From JACDAN01 sp035535195 (GTDB lineage: Bacteria; Actinomycetota; Thermoleophilia; Gaiellales; Gaiellaceae), in assembly GCA_035535195.1 (NCBI GenBank), contig DATLQK010000034.1, positions 1-64,000 on the forward strand: a DNA stretch of 64,000 nucleotides, read 5' to 3'. The notes beneath the pieces are model-generated. The model worked only from the letters and a program-made list of their open reading frames with translations. It made no database searches and was not told the origin of the DNA. Positions 54,983 to 63,878 of this stretch are shown here, piece by piece. Position 1 is the stretch's first letter. Each line of letters begins with the position of its first letter. A program made the position numbers and the translations under genes.

Positions 54983-55252
54983 ATGACCCTCAGCAAGGAA
55001 GCAAAGCAGGAGATCATCGGCAAGCACGGCCAGGGCGCCGCCGACACAGGCTCCGCCCAGGTGCAGATCGCGCTACTCACTGCGCGCATCAACGAGCTGA
55101 CCGAGCACCTCAGGACGCACGCGAAGGATCACTATTCGCGGCGCGGCCTGCTCAAGCTCGTCGGCCGAAGGCGCCGGCTCCTGAACTACCTGCAGCGCAA
55201 GGATCTCGAGGGGTATCGAGCCCTGATCAAGGAGCTGGGCCTCAGGCGCTGA
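54983..55252 (+). CDS. rpsO: 30S ribosomal protein S15
   Basis: 89 residues: DTGSAQVQIALLTARINELT, HLRTHAKDHYSRRGLLKLVG, RRRRLLNYLQRKDLEGYRAL. Binds 16S rRNA. ATG preceded by AAGGAGG. Linked to pnp as in most bacteria. Confidence 0.97.
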   Translation: MTLSKEAKQEIIGKHGQGAADTGSAQVQIALLTARINELTEHLRTHAKDHYSRRGLLKLVGRRRRLLNYLQRKDLEGYRALIKELGLRR

Positions 55253-55278
55253 ACCCGAGACCCCGGCAGAAGCAGGAG

Positions 55279-55345
55279 GGTGGAAGTTTGGGCGAGCTCC
55301 TCCGAAAGGGAGTTGGTTCAAACCTCCACCTTCCACGAAAAGTGG
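55279..55345 (+). promoter_or_regulatory. Long stem-loop between rpsO and pnp
   Basis: GGTGGAAGTTTG (55279-55290) pairs with CAAACCTCCACC (55319-55330) at 11 of 12 positions, with a smaller hairpin in the loop. A downstream CTTCCAC-GAAAA-GTGGAGG competes for the same bases and holds the pnp Shine-Dalgarno (GTGGAGGA). The place and shape match the RNase III/PNPase autocontrol hairpin known from enterobacteria; function here is inferred. Confidence 0.6.
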
Positions 55346-55352
55346 AGGAACG

Positions 55353-57833
55353 ATGAGCGTTGCAGTAGCAGGCCCGACCAAGGTCTCCGTGGAGATCGGT
55401 GGTCAGGAGCTGAGCTTCGAGACCGGCAAGCTGGCCAAGCAGGCCGACGGCGCCGTGGTCGTCCGTTCGGGCGACACGATGGTGCTGGCGACGGCGCAGG
55501 GGCGGATGGAGGCGCGCGAGGGCGCGGACTTCTTCCCGCTCACCGTCGACGTCGAGGAGCGCATGTACGCCGCGGGGAAGATCCCCGGCGGCTTCTTCAA
55601 GCGTGAGGGGCGCCCCACCGAGCGGGCGATCCTGACCGCGCGGATGATCGACCGCCCGATTCGGCCGCTGTGGCCGAAGGGCTTCCGCAACGAGGTACAG
55701 GTGATCTGCACCGTCCTCTCCGCGGACATGGTCGTCCCGCACGACATCCTGTGCATCAACGGCGCCTCGGCGGCGCTGATGATCTCGCCGCTGCCCTTCA
55801 TCGGGCCGGTCGGCGCGGTTCGCGTGGCGCTGGTTGACGACGAGTTCGTCTTCAACCCGACGCTCGAGCAGAGCGAGGAGAACGGCGCCCTCGACCTGAT
55901 CGTCGTCGGCACGAAGGACGGCCTCACGATGGTCGAGTCCGGCGGCGACGAGATCCCCGAGGAGCGGCTCCTCGAGGCGCTCGAGCTGGCGCACGCCGAG
56001 ATCGTCCGGATCTGCGAGGTGCAGGAGCAGCTTCGCGAGCAGGTCGGCAAGCCCAAGTGGATCGACCCCGACGTTACGGCCGAGCTCGAGCAGCGCCTCG
56101 CCGGCCGCATCCGCGAGTCCATCCAGGAGGTCGGCCTCCGCGAGGCCGCCGCGACCGTGGAGGAGATCCTCACGGAGGAGACCCCGGCGATCGAGATGAC
56201 CTCGAGCGAAGACGACATCGTCAAAGGAGTCCAGTACAAGCAGAGCCTCGACCAGATCCTCGATCGCGAGCGCATGGCCGCCGTCGAGCGGCCGGTCCGC
56301 GACCAGTTCGAGGACGCGCTCCGCGAACTGACCGAGGCCGAGCAGGACTCGAAGGAGCTGCGCTCAGCCAAGCGCCGGCTGCTCTTCGACCGGATCATCG
56401 AGACGGTCGAGCTGCCGTTCCCGGTCGGCCCGGCGACGGTCGATGGCGAAGGCCCCGTCGTCAAGGACTCGCTCACCCGTTCCTGGGTGAAGCGGGCCGC
56501 CGAGGCGATCTACAAGGACCTCGTCCGGAAGAAGATCGCCGTGGACAAGCGGCGCCCGGACGGTCGTGCCGCCGACGAGATCAGGCCGATCGAGTGTGAG
56601 GTCGGAGTGGCGCCACGCACGCACGGCTCGGGGCTCTTCACCCGCGGCCAAACGCAGATCATGTCGCTGCTCACGCTCGGCACCGCCAAGGAGGGTCAGC
56701 GGATCGACGACCTCTCCCTCGAGCAGGAGCGGCGGTTCATGCACCACTACAACTTCCCGCCCTACTCGGTCGGCGAGACCGGGTTCATGCGGGGGCCGAA
56801 GCGCCGCGACATCGGCCACGGTGCGCTCGCGCAGCGGGCGCTGGAGCCGATCATTCCGGCGCCGGAGGACTTCCCGTACACGATCCGCATCGTCTCCGAG
56901 ACGCTCGAGTCGAACGGCTCGTCGTCGATGGGCTCGGTCTGCGGCTCGACGCTCGCCCTGATGGACGCCGGCGTTCCGATCAAGGAGCCGGTCGGCGGCA
57001 TCGCCATGGGCCTCGTCAAGGAGGGCGACGACTACGTGATCCTGACGGATATCCAGGGCGCGGAAGACCATCTCGGCGACATGGACTTCAAGGTCGCCGG
57101 CACCCGTGACGGTGTGACCGCGCTCCAGATGGACATCAAGATCACCGGCGTCACGCAGGAGATCATGCGGAGCGCGCTCGAGCAGGCCAAGCGGGCCCGC
57201 GAGTCCATCCTCGACAAGATGCTGGAGGCGATCTCCGAGCCGCGCGGCGAGCTCCGGGGCCATGCGCCGCGCATCTCGACGATCAAGATCAACCCGGACT
57301 TCATCGGGATGGTGATCGGCAAGGGCGGCGAGACGATTCGCGCGCTCGAGGGCGACTACGACGTCCAGATCGACATCGAGGAGGACGGCACGATCCTCAT
57401 CTACGCGACCGAGGGTGACAAGGCCGAGGCCGCGATGACCGCGATCAACGACCTGACGAAGGAGCCGGAGGTGGGGGACACCTACACCGGCAGGGTCGTC
57501 AAGACGACGCAGTTCGGCGCCTTCGTCGAGCTGAAGAAGGGGACGGACGGCCTGCTCCACGTCTCGAACGTCGGCCCGGGCCGGGTCGGCCATATCGAGG
57601 ACGTGATCAACCGGGGTGACGTGCTCGACGTCGTCGTCCAGGAGGTCGACAAGGACCGCGGCCGGATCGGCCTCAAGCTGGTCGCGAAGCACGAGAACGG
57701 CTCGATGGTCTCCCCAGAGGAGCTGATCGAGCGCGCGAAGGACGCGCCCGAGCGGCCGCGGGAAGAGCGTCCTCCGCGCCGCGATGGCGATCGCGGGCGC
57801 GGCCGCGGCGGCGGTCGCGGCCGGCGCGACTAG
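55353..57833 (+). CDS. pnp: Polyribonucleotide nucleotidyltransferase
   Basis: 826 residues. Two RNase PH domains (VVRSGDTMVLATAQ... and GSGLFTRGQTQIMSLLTLG...), KH domain (IGMVIGKGGETIRALEGDYD) and S1 domain (YTGRVVKTTQFGAFVELKKG). Ends in a basic RG-rich tail (RGRGRGGGRGRRD), an RNA-binding tail seen in actinobacterial PNPase. Degrades RNA 3' to 5'. Confidence 0.97.
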   Translation: MSVAVAGPTKVSVEIGGQELSFETGKLAKQADGAVVVRSGDTMVLATAQGRMEAREGADFFPLTVDVEERMYAAGKIPGGFFKREGRPTERAILTARMIDRPIRPLWPKGFRNEVQVICTVLSADMVVPHDILCINGASAALMISPLPFIGPVGAVRVALVDDEFVFNPTLEQSEENGALDLIVVGTKDGLTMVESGGDEIPEERLLEALELAHAEIVRICEVQEQLREQVGKPKWIDPDVTAELEQRLAGRIRESIQEVGLREAAATVEEILTEETPAIEMTSSEDDIVKGVQYKQSLDQILDRERMAAVERPVRDQFEDALRELTEAEQDSKELRSAKRRLLFDRIIETVELPFPVGPATVDGEGPVVKDSLTRSWVKRAAEAIYKDLVRKKIAVDKRRPDGRAADEIRPIECEVGVAPRTHGSGLFTRGQTQIMSLLTLGTAKEGQRIDDLSLEQERRFMHHYNFPPYSVGETGFMRGPKRRDIGHGALAQRALEPIIPAPEDFPYTIRIVSETLESNGSSSMGSVCGSTLALMDAGVPIKEPVGGIAMGLVKEGDDYVILTDIQGAEDHLGDMDFKVAGTRDGVTALQMDIKITGVTQEIMRSALEQAKRARESILDKMLEAISEPRGELRGHAPRISTIKINPDFIGMVIGKGGETIRALEGDYDVQIDIEEDGTILIYATEGDKAEAAMTAINDLTKEPEVGDTYTGRVVKTTQFGAFVELKKGTDGLLHVSNVGPGRVGHIEDVINRGDVLDVVVQEVDKDRGRIGLKLVAKHENGSMVSPEELIERAKDAPERPREERPPRRDGDRGRGRGGGRGRRD

Positions 57834-57840
57834 GGACGAG

Positions 57841-57864
57841 CGAGGGCGGCGCGAGCCGCCCTCG
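57841..57864 (+). terminator. Hairpin after pnp
   Basis: CGAGGGCGGC-GCGA-GCCGCCCTCG, a perfect 10-bp stem beginning 8 bases after the pnp stop. No U-run follows, so it may protect the 3' end or act with Rho. Confidence 0.6.
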
Positions 57865-57990
57865 TCACGTCAGCGCCTGTTGACAGTCCGCGTGGGTGAA
57901 AACGCGAACGGGAAGGGTTCAGCCAGTTAGCGCCAACTTCCGTGGGCAGCAAACAGAAGATTTGCGTACTTTCGACCGTGCTGGGCTCAC

Positions 57991-58019
57991 CTGTGGACGG
58001 TTCGGGCGTTCTGTGGACG
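57991..58019 (+). repeat. Two CTGTGGACG repeats 20 bp apart
   Basis: CTGTGGACG at 57991-57999 and 58011-58019, in the gap between two convergent genes. The core GTCCACAG (reverse) shares 7 bases with the DnaA box TTRTCCACA but lacks its 5' part, so they are not good DnaA sites. Confidence 0.4.
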
Positions 58020-58053
58020 ACTGCGCGCCGGCGAGGCCTCGGCCAGCCGTCGT

Positions 58054-60525
58054 CTAGCGGTTCCTGCGCGCCGGCCCGCGGCTGACGACGACCGCGACCC
58101 TCGCGCCGTTCGAGAGCCTCCGGCGCGCGCGTGGGTTCTGCGTCCGGACGCGCTGCCTCGGCGCCGTCGAGTAGACCCACCTGACAACGCCGAGCCGGCA
58201 CCGGCTCGCCCGGAGCGCACGGCTCGCTGTGGCAAGCCGGAGCGCGACGAGCCTCGGAACGACGCACGGAGCAAGCGCGGGTGACCGGACGACGGGCGCC
58301 GGTGGCGCGGGTGGTAGGGGTGGCGGGGGCGGCGGCGAAGCCGGCGGCGGCGGCGGTTGCGGCTGTGGCGACGCCGCAAAGTTCGCCGTGTAGGCAGTCG
58401 TCACCGCCGGAGCGACGATCGTCTGGCCGCGGGCGCCGCCGTTCGACCAGGCCGCGAAGAGCAGGCCGGCCTGAGGCGTCGGCGCCGACACGTCGACGTG
58501 GGAGCCGACGATCACGGTGCGGTCGAACGGCGCCGGCCCGGCCGCGCTTCCGACGACGAGCTGAAGCCCCGCCGGCTCCGTCAGGAAACGCAGCAGAACC
58601 GTGAGCGGGTCGAGCCGGACGCTCTTCGTCGTCGACAGCCCCTCGGAGTCCGTCGCGGTCAGCGTGAGCTCGAGGTAGGACGGGTAGTCGTGGTCCGGCG
58701 CGGCGAACGCGCCGCTCGACACGCCGTCGAAGCTTTGGACCGCGTGGGTATGACAGGTCGCGGGGCAGTGGTGGAGGACGAGTTGCCAAGTGAGGTTGGA
58801 GGCGGGAAGGACGCCCTCGTTCGGGTCCGTGGCCGAGCCGGAAAAGCTGATCGGGTCACCGACCCGCCAGGTCGTGCCCGCCGTCGGCGCGCTGATCGTC
58901 ACCTGCGGCGGCGCGTTGTCGGCGCTCACCACGACCGTCGAACTGCCCGTGCCGCCGTTCCGTGTGTCCGTCACCTTGAGGCGGACGGTGTGAGTCCCCT
59001 GCGCGAAGGTGCGGACCGGCCGCGCGGCGGTCGAGTCGGTCGTCCCGTTGCCGTCGATGTCCCAGGCGTAGGAGAGGCTGGTGCCGCCGTCGCTGTCGCG
59101 TGACCCCGTTCCGTCCAGCTGAACCGTGAGCGGAGCGGGTCCGCTCTGCGGGTCGGCCGTCGCCACCGCGACGGGCGGCTTGAAGCTGATCCGCCGGATC
59201 GTGCCGCCGGTGAAGTCAGCATAGAAGAGGTCGCCGCCGGGGCCGAGCTCGAGCTTGACGGGCCCGTTCGCGTCGGTCTCGAACGCCGCGCGGGTCGCCG
59301 GGTCGGGCAGGCCGCCCGCGCCTGCCCGCATCGTCCAGATGCAGTTGCGGGAGTAGTCCGCAGCGAAGAGAGCTCCGTCGTAGCCCGGGTAGGACGCGCC
59401 CTGATAGAAGGCAAGGCCGGAGATCGACGAGCTGCCGGCTGCGCAACCGGCGACGGCCTGGTCGTGCCGGTAGGAGAAGTACGGCCCCAGGACGGCGCCG
59501 GAAGAGCCGTAGAGCGCCTCGCAGAGCGGCAGGTTCAGGGCGTCGTACGTGCCCTGAACGGCGCCGCCCTCGTAGCACGGCCAACCGAAGTTCCTCAGGG
59601 TGGAGTCGACGGGCACCCGGTTGATCTCCTCGGTCGTATCCCAGCCGACGTCCCCGACCCAGAGCTCGTTCGTGCCGGGCCGGCGGGTGAACCGGAAGGG
59701 ATTCCGGAAGCCGTGGGCCACGATCCGGCGCGCGTTCGCGTCGCCGTCGAACTGCAGCGGGTTGCCGGAAAGGCCGGCGCCGGTGCGGCGGTCGACGCGG
59801 ATGATCGAACCGTCGAGGGTGACGGGGTCGCCGCCGCTTCTCGTCCGCAGGTCCTGCGAGCGCAGCGCGCCGCCCTCGGACGGAGGGTCGCTGCAAGGAT
59901 TCACGGGGTCGCCGCGCTGGCCGTGGTCGGCGAACGTGAAGCTCGCGCCGTCGCCGGCACTCGCGTAGAGCGAGCCGTCCGCGCCGAACTCCAGGTCGCC
60001 GACGGAGTGGCTCGGGTACTGCTGGCACCAGCCCTCGATCAGAACCTGCTCGGAGCCGGTCATCTGGTCGCCTGCGGCCTGGAGCCGGGACAGCCGCCCG
60101 CCGATCACACAACCGTCGGTCAGCGGGCCGGGCGGCGTGGGGCAGAGGTCGCCCCAGGGCTCGCTGTCGTAGGCGTACAGGACGTAGACGTACGGCTCCG
60201 TCGGAAAGCCGGGGTCGAGAGCGAAGCCGAGCAGGCCGCGGTCCCAGTAGTCGTGAACCTTCGCGCCCAGGTCGGCGAAGAGCGCCGGGGTCGTGTCGTC
60301 GAGGCTCGCGTAGACGAGGATCCGCCCGTTCTTCTGGGCCACGAAGACCCGCCCGTCGGGTGAGAACTCGACCGCGGTCGGGTTGGTGAGATCGCTGATC
60401 ACGGCCGTGTCGCGGAATCCGGAGGGCGGGGTTCCCGCCGCCGCCACCTCCGGGCTCAGGAGCGCGAGCAGGAAAAGCAGCCCGCATGCAGGGGCTTTCC
60501 ACCGCCGCGCCGCTCTCGACCCCAA
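58054..60525 (-). CDS. Secreted glucose/sorbosone dehydrogenase-like protein with PKD and PASTA domains
   Basis: 823 residues from a TTG at 60525 (TACTCT 9 nt upstream). Signal peptide with APACGLLFLLALLSPEVAAA. A six-blade PQQ-dependent sugar dehydrogenase propeller (AVEFSPDGRVFVAQKNGRIL, GLLGFALDPGF, HGFRNPFRF, GDVGWDTTEEINRV), a PKD domain (DGTGSRDSDGGTSLSYAWDI), a further Ig-like part, a Pro-rich linker (QPQPPPPPASPPPPPP) and a C-terminal PASTA-like domain (CVVPRLVALRLATASRALRA ... ARVAVVVSRG). Likely an extracellular wall-bound protein; sugar oxidation is not proven. Earlier ATGs would overlap the M16 gene. Confidence 0.85.
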   Translation of the reverse strand: MGSRAARRWKAPACGLLFLLALLSPEVAAAGTPPSGFRDTAVISDLTNPTAVEFSPDGRVFVAQKNGRILVYASLDDTTPALFADLGAKVHDYWDRGLLGFALDPGFPTEPYVYVLYAYDSEPWGDLCPTPPGPLTDGCVIGGRLSRLQAAGDQMTGSEQVLIEGWCQQYPSHSVGDLEFGADGSLYASAGDGASFTFADHGQRGDPVNPCSDPPSEGGALRSQDLRTRSGGDPVTLDGSIIRVDRRTGAGLSGNPLQFDGDANARRIVAHGFRNPFRFTRRPGTNELWVGDVGWDTTEEINRVPVDSTLRNFGWPCYEGGAVQGTYDALNLPLCEALYGSSGAVLGPYFSYRHDQAVAGCAAGSSSISGLAFYQGASYPGYDGALFAADYSRNCIWTMRAGAGGLPDPATRAAFETDANGPVKLELGPGGDLFYADFTGGTIRRISFKPPVAVATADPQSGPAPLTVQLDGTGSRDSDGGTSLSYAWDIDGNGTTDSTAARPVRTFAQGTHTVRLKVTDTRNGGTGSSTVVVSADNAPPQVTISAPTAGTTWRVGDPISFSGSATDPNEGVLPASNLTWQLVLHHCPATCHTHAVQSFDGVSSGAFAAPDHDYPSYLELTLTATDSEGLSTTKSVRLDPLTVLLRFLTEPAGLQLVVGSAAGPAPFDRTVIVGSHVDVSAPTPQAGLLFAAWSNGGARGQTIVAPAVTTAYTANFAASPQPQPPPPPASPPPPPPLPPAPPAPVVRSPALAPCVVPRLVALRLATASRALRASRCRLGVVRWVYSTAPRQRVRTQNPRARRRLSNGARVAVVVSRGPARRNR

Positions 60526-60592
60526 CCTGTTCTCAGAGTAGACCTCTGCGGCCCCATGTGCCAGAGGGGCAGCGCCGATTACGATCCGTCTG

Positions 60593-61885
60593 ATGCAGAA
60601 GTACGTTGTCTCCGAGCTCGACTCGGGCCAGCGGGTGATCACGGAGCGCCTTACGCACGTGCGCTCCGTCGCGCTCGGCTACTGGATCGGAGCGGGCTCG
60701 CGCGACGAGCGCCCTGAGCGAGCCGGCGTCTCCCATTTCATCGAGCACCTGCTGTTCAAGGGGTCGGAGCGGTACACGGCCCAGGAAATCGCCGAGGTCT
60801 TCGACGGGCTGGGCGGCGAGCTGAACGCCGCCACCTCCCGGGAGCACACCGTCGTCTACGCGCGGGTCGCCGATCACCACCTCGAGACGGCGGTCGACGT
60901 GATGAGCGACATGGTCTTCGCGCCGGCTCTCGCCGAGGTCGACTCCGAGCGCGAGGTCGTGCTCGAGGAGATCGCGATGTACGAGGACCAGCCGCAGGAG
61001 CTCGTGCACGATCTGATCGCCGAGGCCGTCTTTGGCGACCACCCGCTGGGGCGCCCGGTGATCGGCACGGCCGAGGTGATCTCGACGATCTCGCGCCGCT
61101 CGATCACCGCCTCGCACCGCTCGATGTACGTCCCGGGGAACGTGGTCTTCGCGGCGGCCGGGAATCTCGACGCGAACAAGCTGCTCGGCTTGCTGGAGCA
61201 GGCAGAGCAGAAGGTGCGGGAGACGCCCGCGAAAGCTCGCCGCGTGCGCTCGCCGCTCGTGAAGGCGCCGCCTCCGAGCCTCCGCTTCGTCCGCAAGGAC
61301 ACCGAGCAGTACCACGTCTGCCTGGCGGCGCCGGGCATCGCGCGGACGGACCGCCGCCGCTTCGCCGCCTCGCTGCTCGACGCCATCCTCGGCGGCTCCG
61401 CCTCCTCGCGCCTCTTCCAGGAGATCCGCGAGAAGCGCGGCATGGCCTACGCCGTCTACAGCTTCGCCTCCCAGTACACGGACACGGGCCAGTTCGGCCT
61501 CTACGTCGGGACCCGGGAGGAGAACCTCCAGGACTGCCTCGCGATCGCCGCCGAGCAGATCGCCGAGATCGCCGAGGGCAAGCTCAAGCCGAACGAGCTC
61601 GACCGCGCGAAGGAGAACCTCAAGGGCCGGATCCTGCTCTCGATGGAATCGACGTCGAACCGGATGAGCCGGCTCGGGAAGTCGTTGATCACCGACACGG
61701 AGCTGCTCTCGCTCGACCGGATCGTCGCGGAGATCGACGCCGTGGAGGCGGATGCGCTCGCCGAGCTGGCGGAGATGCTCATGGCGCCCGAGCGCCTCTC
61801 GGCCGCCGGCATCGGCCCGAGCGAGGACAAGTTTCTCGCCGCCGTCGAGCGCGTCAATCCGACGCTCTCGGCCGCCGCGGCGTGA
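60593..61885 (+). CDS. M16 family zinc peptidase
   Basis: 430 residues. Inverted zinc motif HFIEH in AGVSHFIEHLLFKGSERYTA, with the downstream Glu in the VVLEEIAMYEDQPQE region; a second M16_C half (RRRFAASLLDAILGGSASSR, FQEIREKRGMAYAVYSFASQ). Processing-peptidase-like (PqqL/YmxG type). Leaderless ATG: TACGAT (60580-60585) 7 nt upstream. Followed by dapB, a usual place for this gene. Confidence 0.93.
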   Translation: MQKYVVSELDSGQRVITERLTHVRSVALGYWIGAGSRDERPERAGVSHFIEHLLFKGSERYTAQEIAEVFDGLGGELNAATSREHTVVYARVADHHLETAVDVMSDMVFAPALAEVDSEREVVLEEIAMYEDQPQELVHDLIAEAVFGDHPLGRPVIGTAEVISTISRRSITASHRSMYVPGNVVFAAAGNLDANKLLGLLEQAEQKVRETPAKARRVRSPLVKAPPPSLRFVRKDTEQYHVCLAAPGIARTDRRRFAASLLDAILGGSASSRLFQEIREKRGMAYAVYSFASQYTDTGQFGLYVGTREENLQDCLAIAAEQIAEIAEGKLKPNELDRAKENLKGRILLSMESTSNRMSRLGKSLITDTELLSLDRIVAEIDAVEADALAELAEMLMAPERLSAAGIGPSEDKFLAAVERVNPTLSAAAA

Positions 61886-62484
61886 AGGTAACGCTCAACG
61901 GGCGCAGCGGGAAGGTGGGGTCGGTGCTCGCCCCGGCGCTGGAAGGGGCGGGGCACGAGCTGGTGGAGCTCGGGCAAGCCGACGCGATGGTGGATTTCAC
62001 GGTGCCCGAGGCGGTGGAGGGAAACGTCCGCGCCGCGCTCGAGGCAGGCGTCCCTGCGGTCGTCGGAACGACCGGCTGGGATCCCGGCGCGTTCGACGCG
62101 CTCGCGAGGGAACGGGGCGTCCAGCTCTTCTACGCGCCGAACTTCGCGATCGGTGCGGTGCTGATGATGCGGCTCGCCGGCGAGGCCGCGCGATTCCTCC
62201 CGCGGGCGGAGGTCGTGGAGCTGCACGCGGAGACGAAGAAGGACGCGCCTTCGGGGACCGCCAAGGCGACCGCCGAGCGGATCGGGGGCGCCGAGATCCA
62301 CTCCGTGCGGCTGCCCGGGCTCGTCGCGCACCAGGAGGTGCTCTTCGGCGGTGAGGGCCAGTTGCTGACGATCCGCCACGACGCGTTCTCCCGTGAGGCC
62401 TACGTGCCGGGCGTCCTGCTGGCGCTCGAGAGGCTCCACACGTTGCCGGCGGGACTGACCGTGGGGCTTGAGCAACTCCTCTGA
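61882..62484 (+). CDS. dapB: 4-hydroxy-tetrahydrodipicolinate reductase, short form
   Basis: 200 residues, whereas most DapB have 240-270. Present: N-terminal LNGRSGKVGS, DFTVPEAV, VVGTTGWD, FYAPNFAIGAVLMM, catalytic ELHAETKKDAPSGTAK (His and Lys kept; second His of HH replaced by Ala). Missing: the segment between the dinucleotide motif and DFT. Lysine/diaminopimelate pathway. GTG start overlapping the peptidase stop. Confidence 0.9.
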   Translation: MKVTLNGRSGKVGSVLAPALEGAGHELVELGQADAMVDFTVPEAVEGNVRAALEAGVPAVVGTTGWDPGAFDALARERGVQLFYAPNFAIGAVLMMRLAGEAARFLPRAEVVELHAETKKDAPSGTAKATAERIGGAEIHSVRLPGLVAHQEVLFGGEGQLLTIRHDAFSREAYVPGVLLALERLHTLPAGLTVGLEQLL

Positions 62485-62984
62485 TGGAGCTCGACGTTCA
62501 GGACGGCGACATCGCGGCGCTCGAGGTCGACGCGATCGCCAACGCCGCCAACGACCGGCTCTGGATGGGGAGCGGCGTCGCGGGCGCGATCAAGCGCGCG
62601 GGCGGCGAGGAGATCGAGCGCGAGGCGATGCAGCAGGGACCGATCGAGGTGGGGGAGGCGGTGGCGACGAGCGGCGGCAGGCTCCCGGCGCGCTGGGTGA
62701 TCCACGGCGCGGTGATGGGCCAGGACCTCCGAACGAACGGCGAGCTCGTGCGGAGGACGACCGAAAGCTGCCTCCGGCTCGCCGACGAGCTCGGCGCCGA
62801 GTCGCTCGCACTTCCGGCCTTCGGAACCGGCGTGGGCGGCTTTCAGGTGGACGAGTGCGCCAGGATCATGGTCGAGGCGGCACGGGCCCACGAGCCGAGG
62901 TCGCTGCAGCGTGTCATCTTCGCCGTCTTCGGGCCCGACGCGCGAATGGCCTTCGAGGCAGGACTCGCGGCGGGTCGGGAGTAA
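62484..62984 (+). CDS. Macro domain protein
   Basis: 166 residues: GDIAALEVDAIANAANDRLW, GSGVAGAIKRAGGEEIEREA, and LALPAFGTGVGGFQVDECAR are the ADP-ribose-binding macro domain pattern (MacroD/Af1521-like). Binds or hydrolyses ADP-ribose derivatives. The ATG overlaps the dapB stop (TGATG), placing it inside the dap operon. Confidence 0.92.
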   Translation: MELDVQDGDIAALEVDAIANAANDRLWMGSGVAGAIKRAGGEEIEREAMQQGPIEVGEAVATSGGRLPARWVIHGAVMGQDLRTNGELVRRTTESCLRLADELGAESLALPAFGTGVGGFQVDECARIMVEAARAHEPRSLQRVIFAVFGPDARMAFEAGLAAGRE

Positions 62985-62993
62985 GATCGAGTC

Positions 62994-63878
62994 GTGCTCG
63001 GCGAGGTCCTCACCGCCAGCGTCACGCCGTTCGACTCCGACGGCGCGGTCAACCTCCCGAAGTTCCGCGAGCTCGCGTCGTTCCTCGTCGACAACGGCTC
63101 GGACGGTCTCGTCGTCACCGGTACCACGGGCGAGTCGCCGACGCTGACGGACGATGAGCGCTTCACGCTCTACGATGCCGCCGTCGAGACGATCGGCGAC
63201 CGCGCCACGGTCGTCGCCGGAACCGGGACATACGACACGCGCCACTCGGTCCACCTGACGGAAAAGGCGCACGAGCTCGGCGTCGACGGCTTCCTGGTCG
63301 TGACGCCGTACTACAACAAGCCGCCGCCGCGCGGGATCGTCGAGCACGTGAAGGCGATCGCCGCGGTGACGGACAAGCCGATCGTCTACTACAACATCCC
63401 GGCCCGCGTCGTGAACCTGGTCGAGGTCGAGACGCTGGCCGAGCTGGCCGAGATCCCGAACGTCGTCGCCGTCAAGCAGGCGTGGGACGACCTCGAGCAG
63501 GCGCGCCGGATCGTGGACGAGACGGGGCTCGCGCTCTACGCCGGCGACGACAACCTGATCCTCCCATTCCTCCGTGTCGGCGCCACGGGCGGGGTCTGCG
63601 TCCACACCCACGTCGTCGGCCCGCAGGTGAAGGAGCAGGTGACCCGGTTCAAGGCCGGTGACGCCGAGGCGGCGGACCGGATCGACGAGGAGCTCCAGCC
63701 GGCCTACGAAATCCTCAGAGTCACCGTCGGCCCGATCGGGATCAAGGCGGCGCTAAACCTGCTCGGCCACGGCGTCGGCGCTCTGCGGCTGCCGCTCGTC
63801 GAGGCGACCGAGGACGAGCAGGCGACGATCCGGGGCTGTCTCGAGCGCCTCGGGGCGCTCGTCGCGACGCCGGCCTAG
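62994..63878 (+). CDS. dapA: 4-hydroxy-tetrahydrodipicolinate synthase
   Basis: 294 residues, (beta/alpha)8 barrel. GTTGESPTL, Tyr in YYNIPARV, Schiff-base Lys in VVAVKQAWDD, and YAGDDNLILPFLRVGATGGV. First enzyme of the lysine branch, condensing pyruvate and aspartate semialdehyde. Leaderless GTG with TAAGAT (62982-62987) overlapping the macro-domain stop, so it may be transcribed separately. Confidence 0.95.
   Translation: MLGEVLTASVTPFDSDGAVNLPKFRELASFLVDNGSDGLVVTGTTGESPTLTDDERFTLYDAAVETIGDRATVVAGTGTYDTRHSVHLTEKAHELGVDGFLVVTPYYNKPPPRGIVEHVKAIAAVTDKPIVYYNIPARVVNLVEVETLAELAEIPNVVAVKQAWDDLEQARRIVDETGLALYAGDDNLILPFLRVGATGGVCVHTHVVGPQVKEQVTRFKAGDAEAADRIDEELQPAYEILRVTVGPIGIKAALNLLGHGVGALRLPLVEATEDEQATIRGCLERLGALVATPA

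Noticed and set aside
57991..58019. DnaA boxes or a replication origin
   Set aside because: Only 7 of 9 bases fit, there is no AT-rich unwinding region and no dnaA or dnaN nearby.
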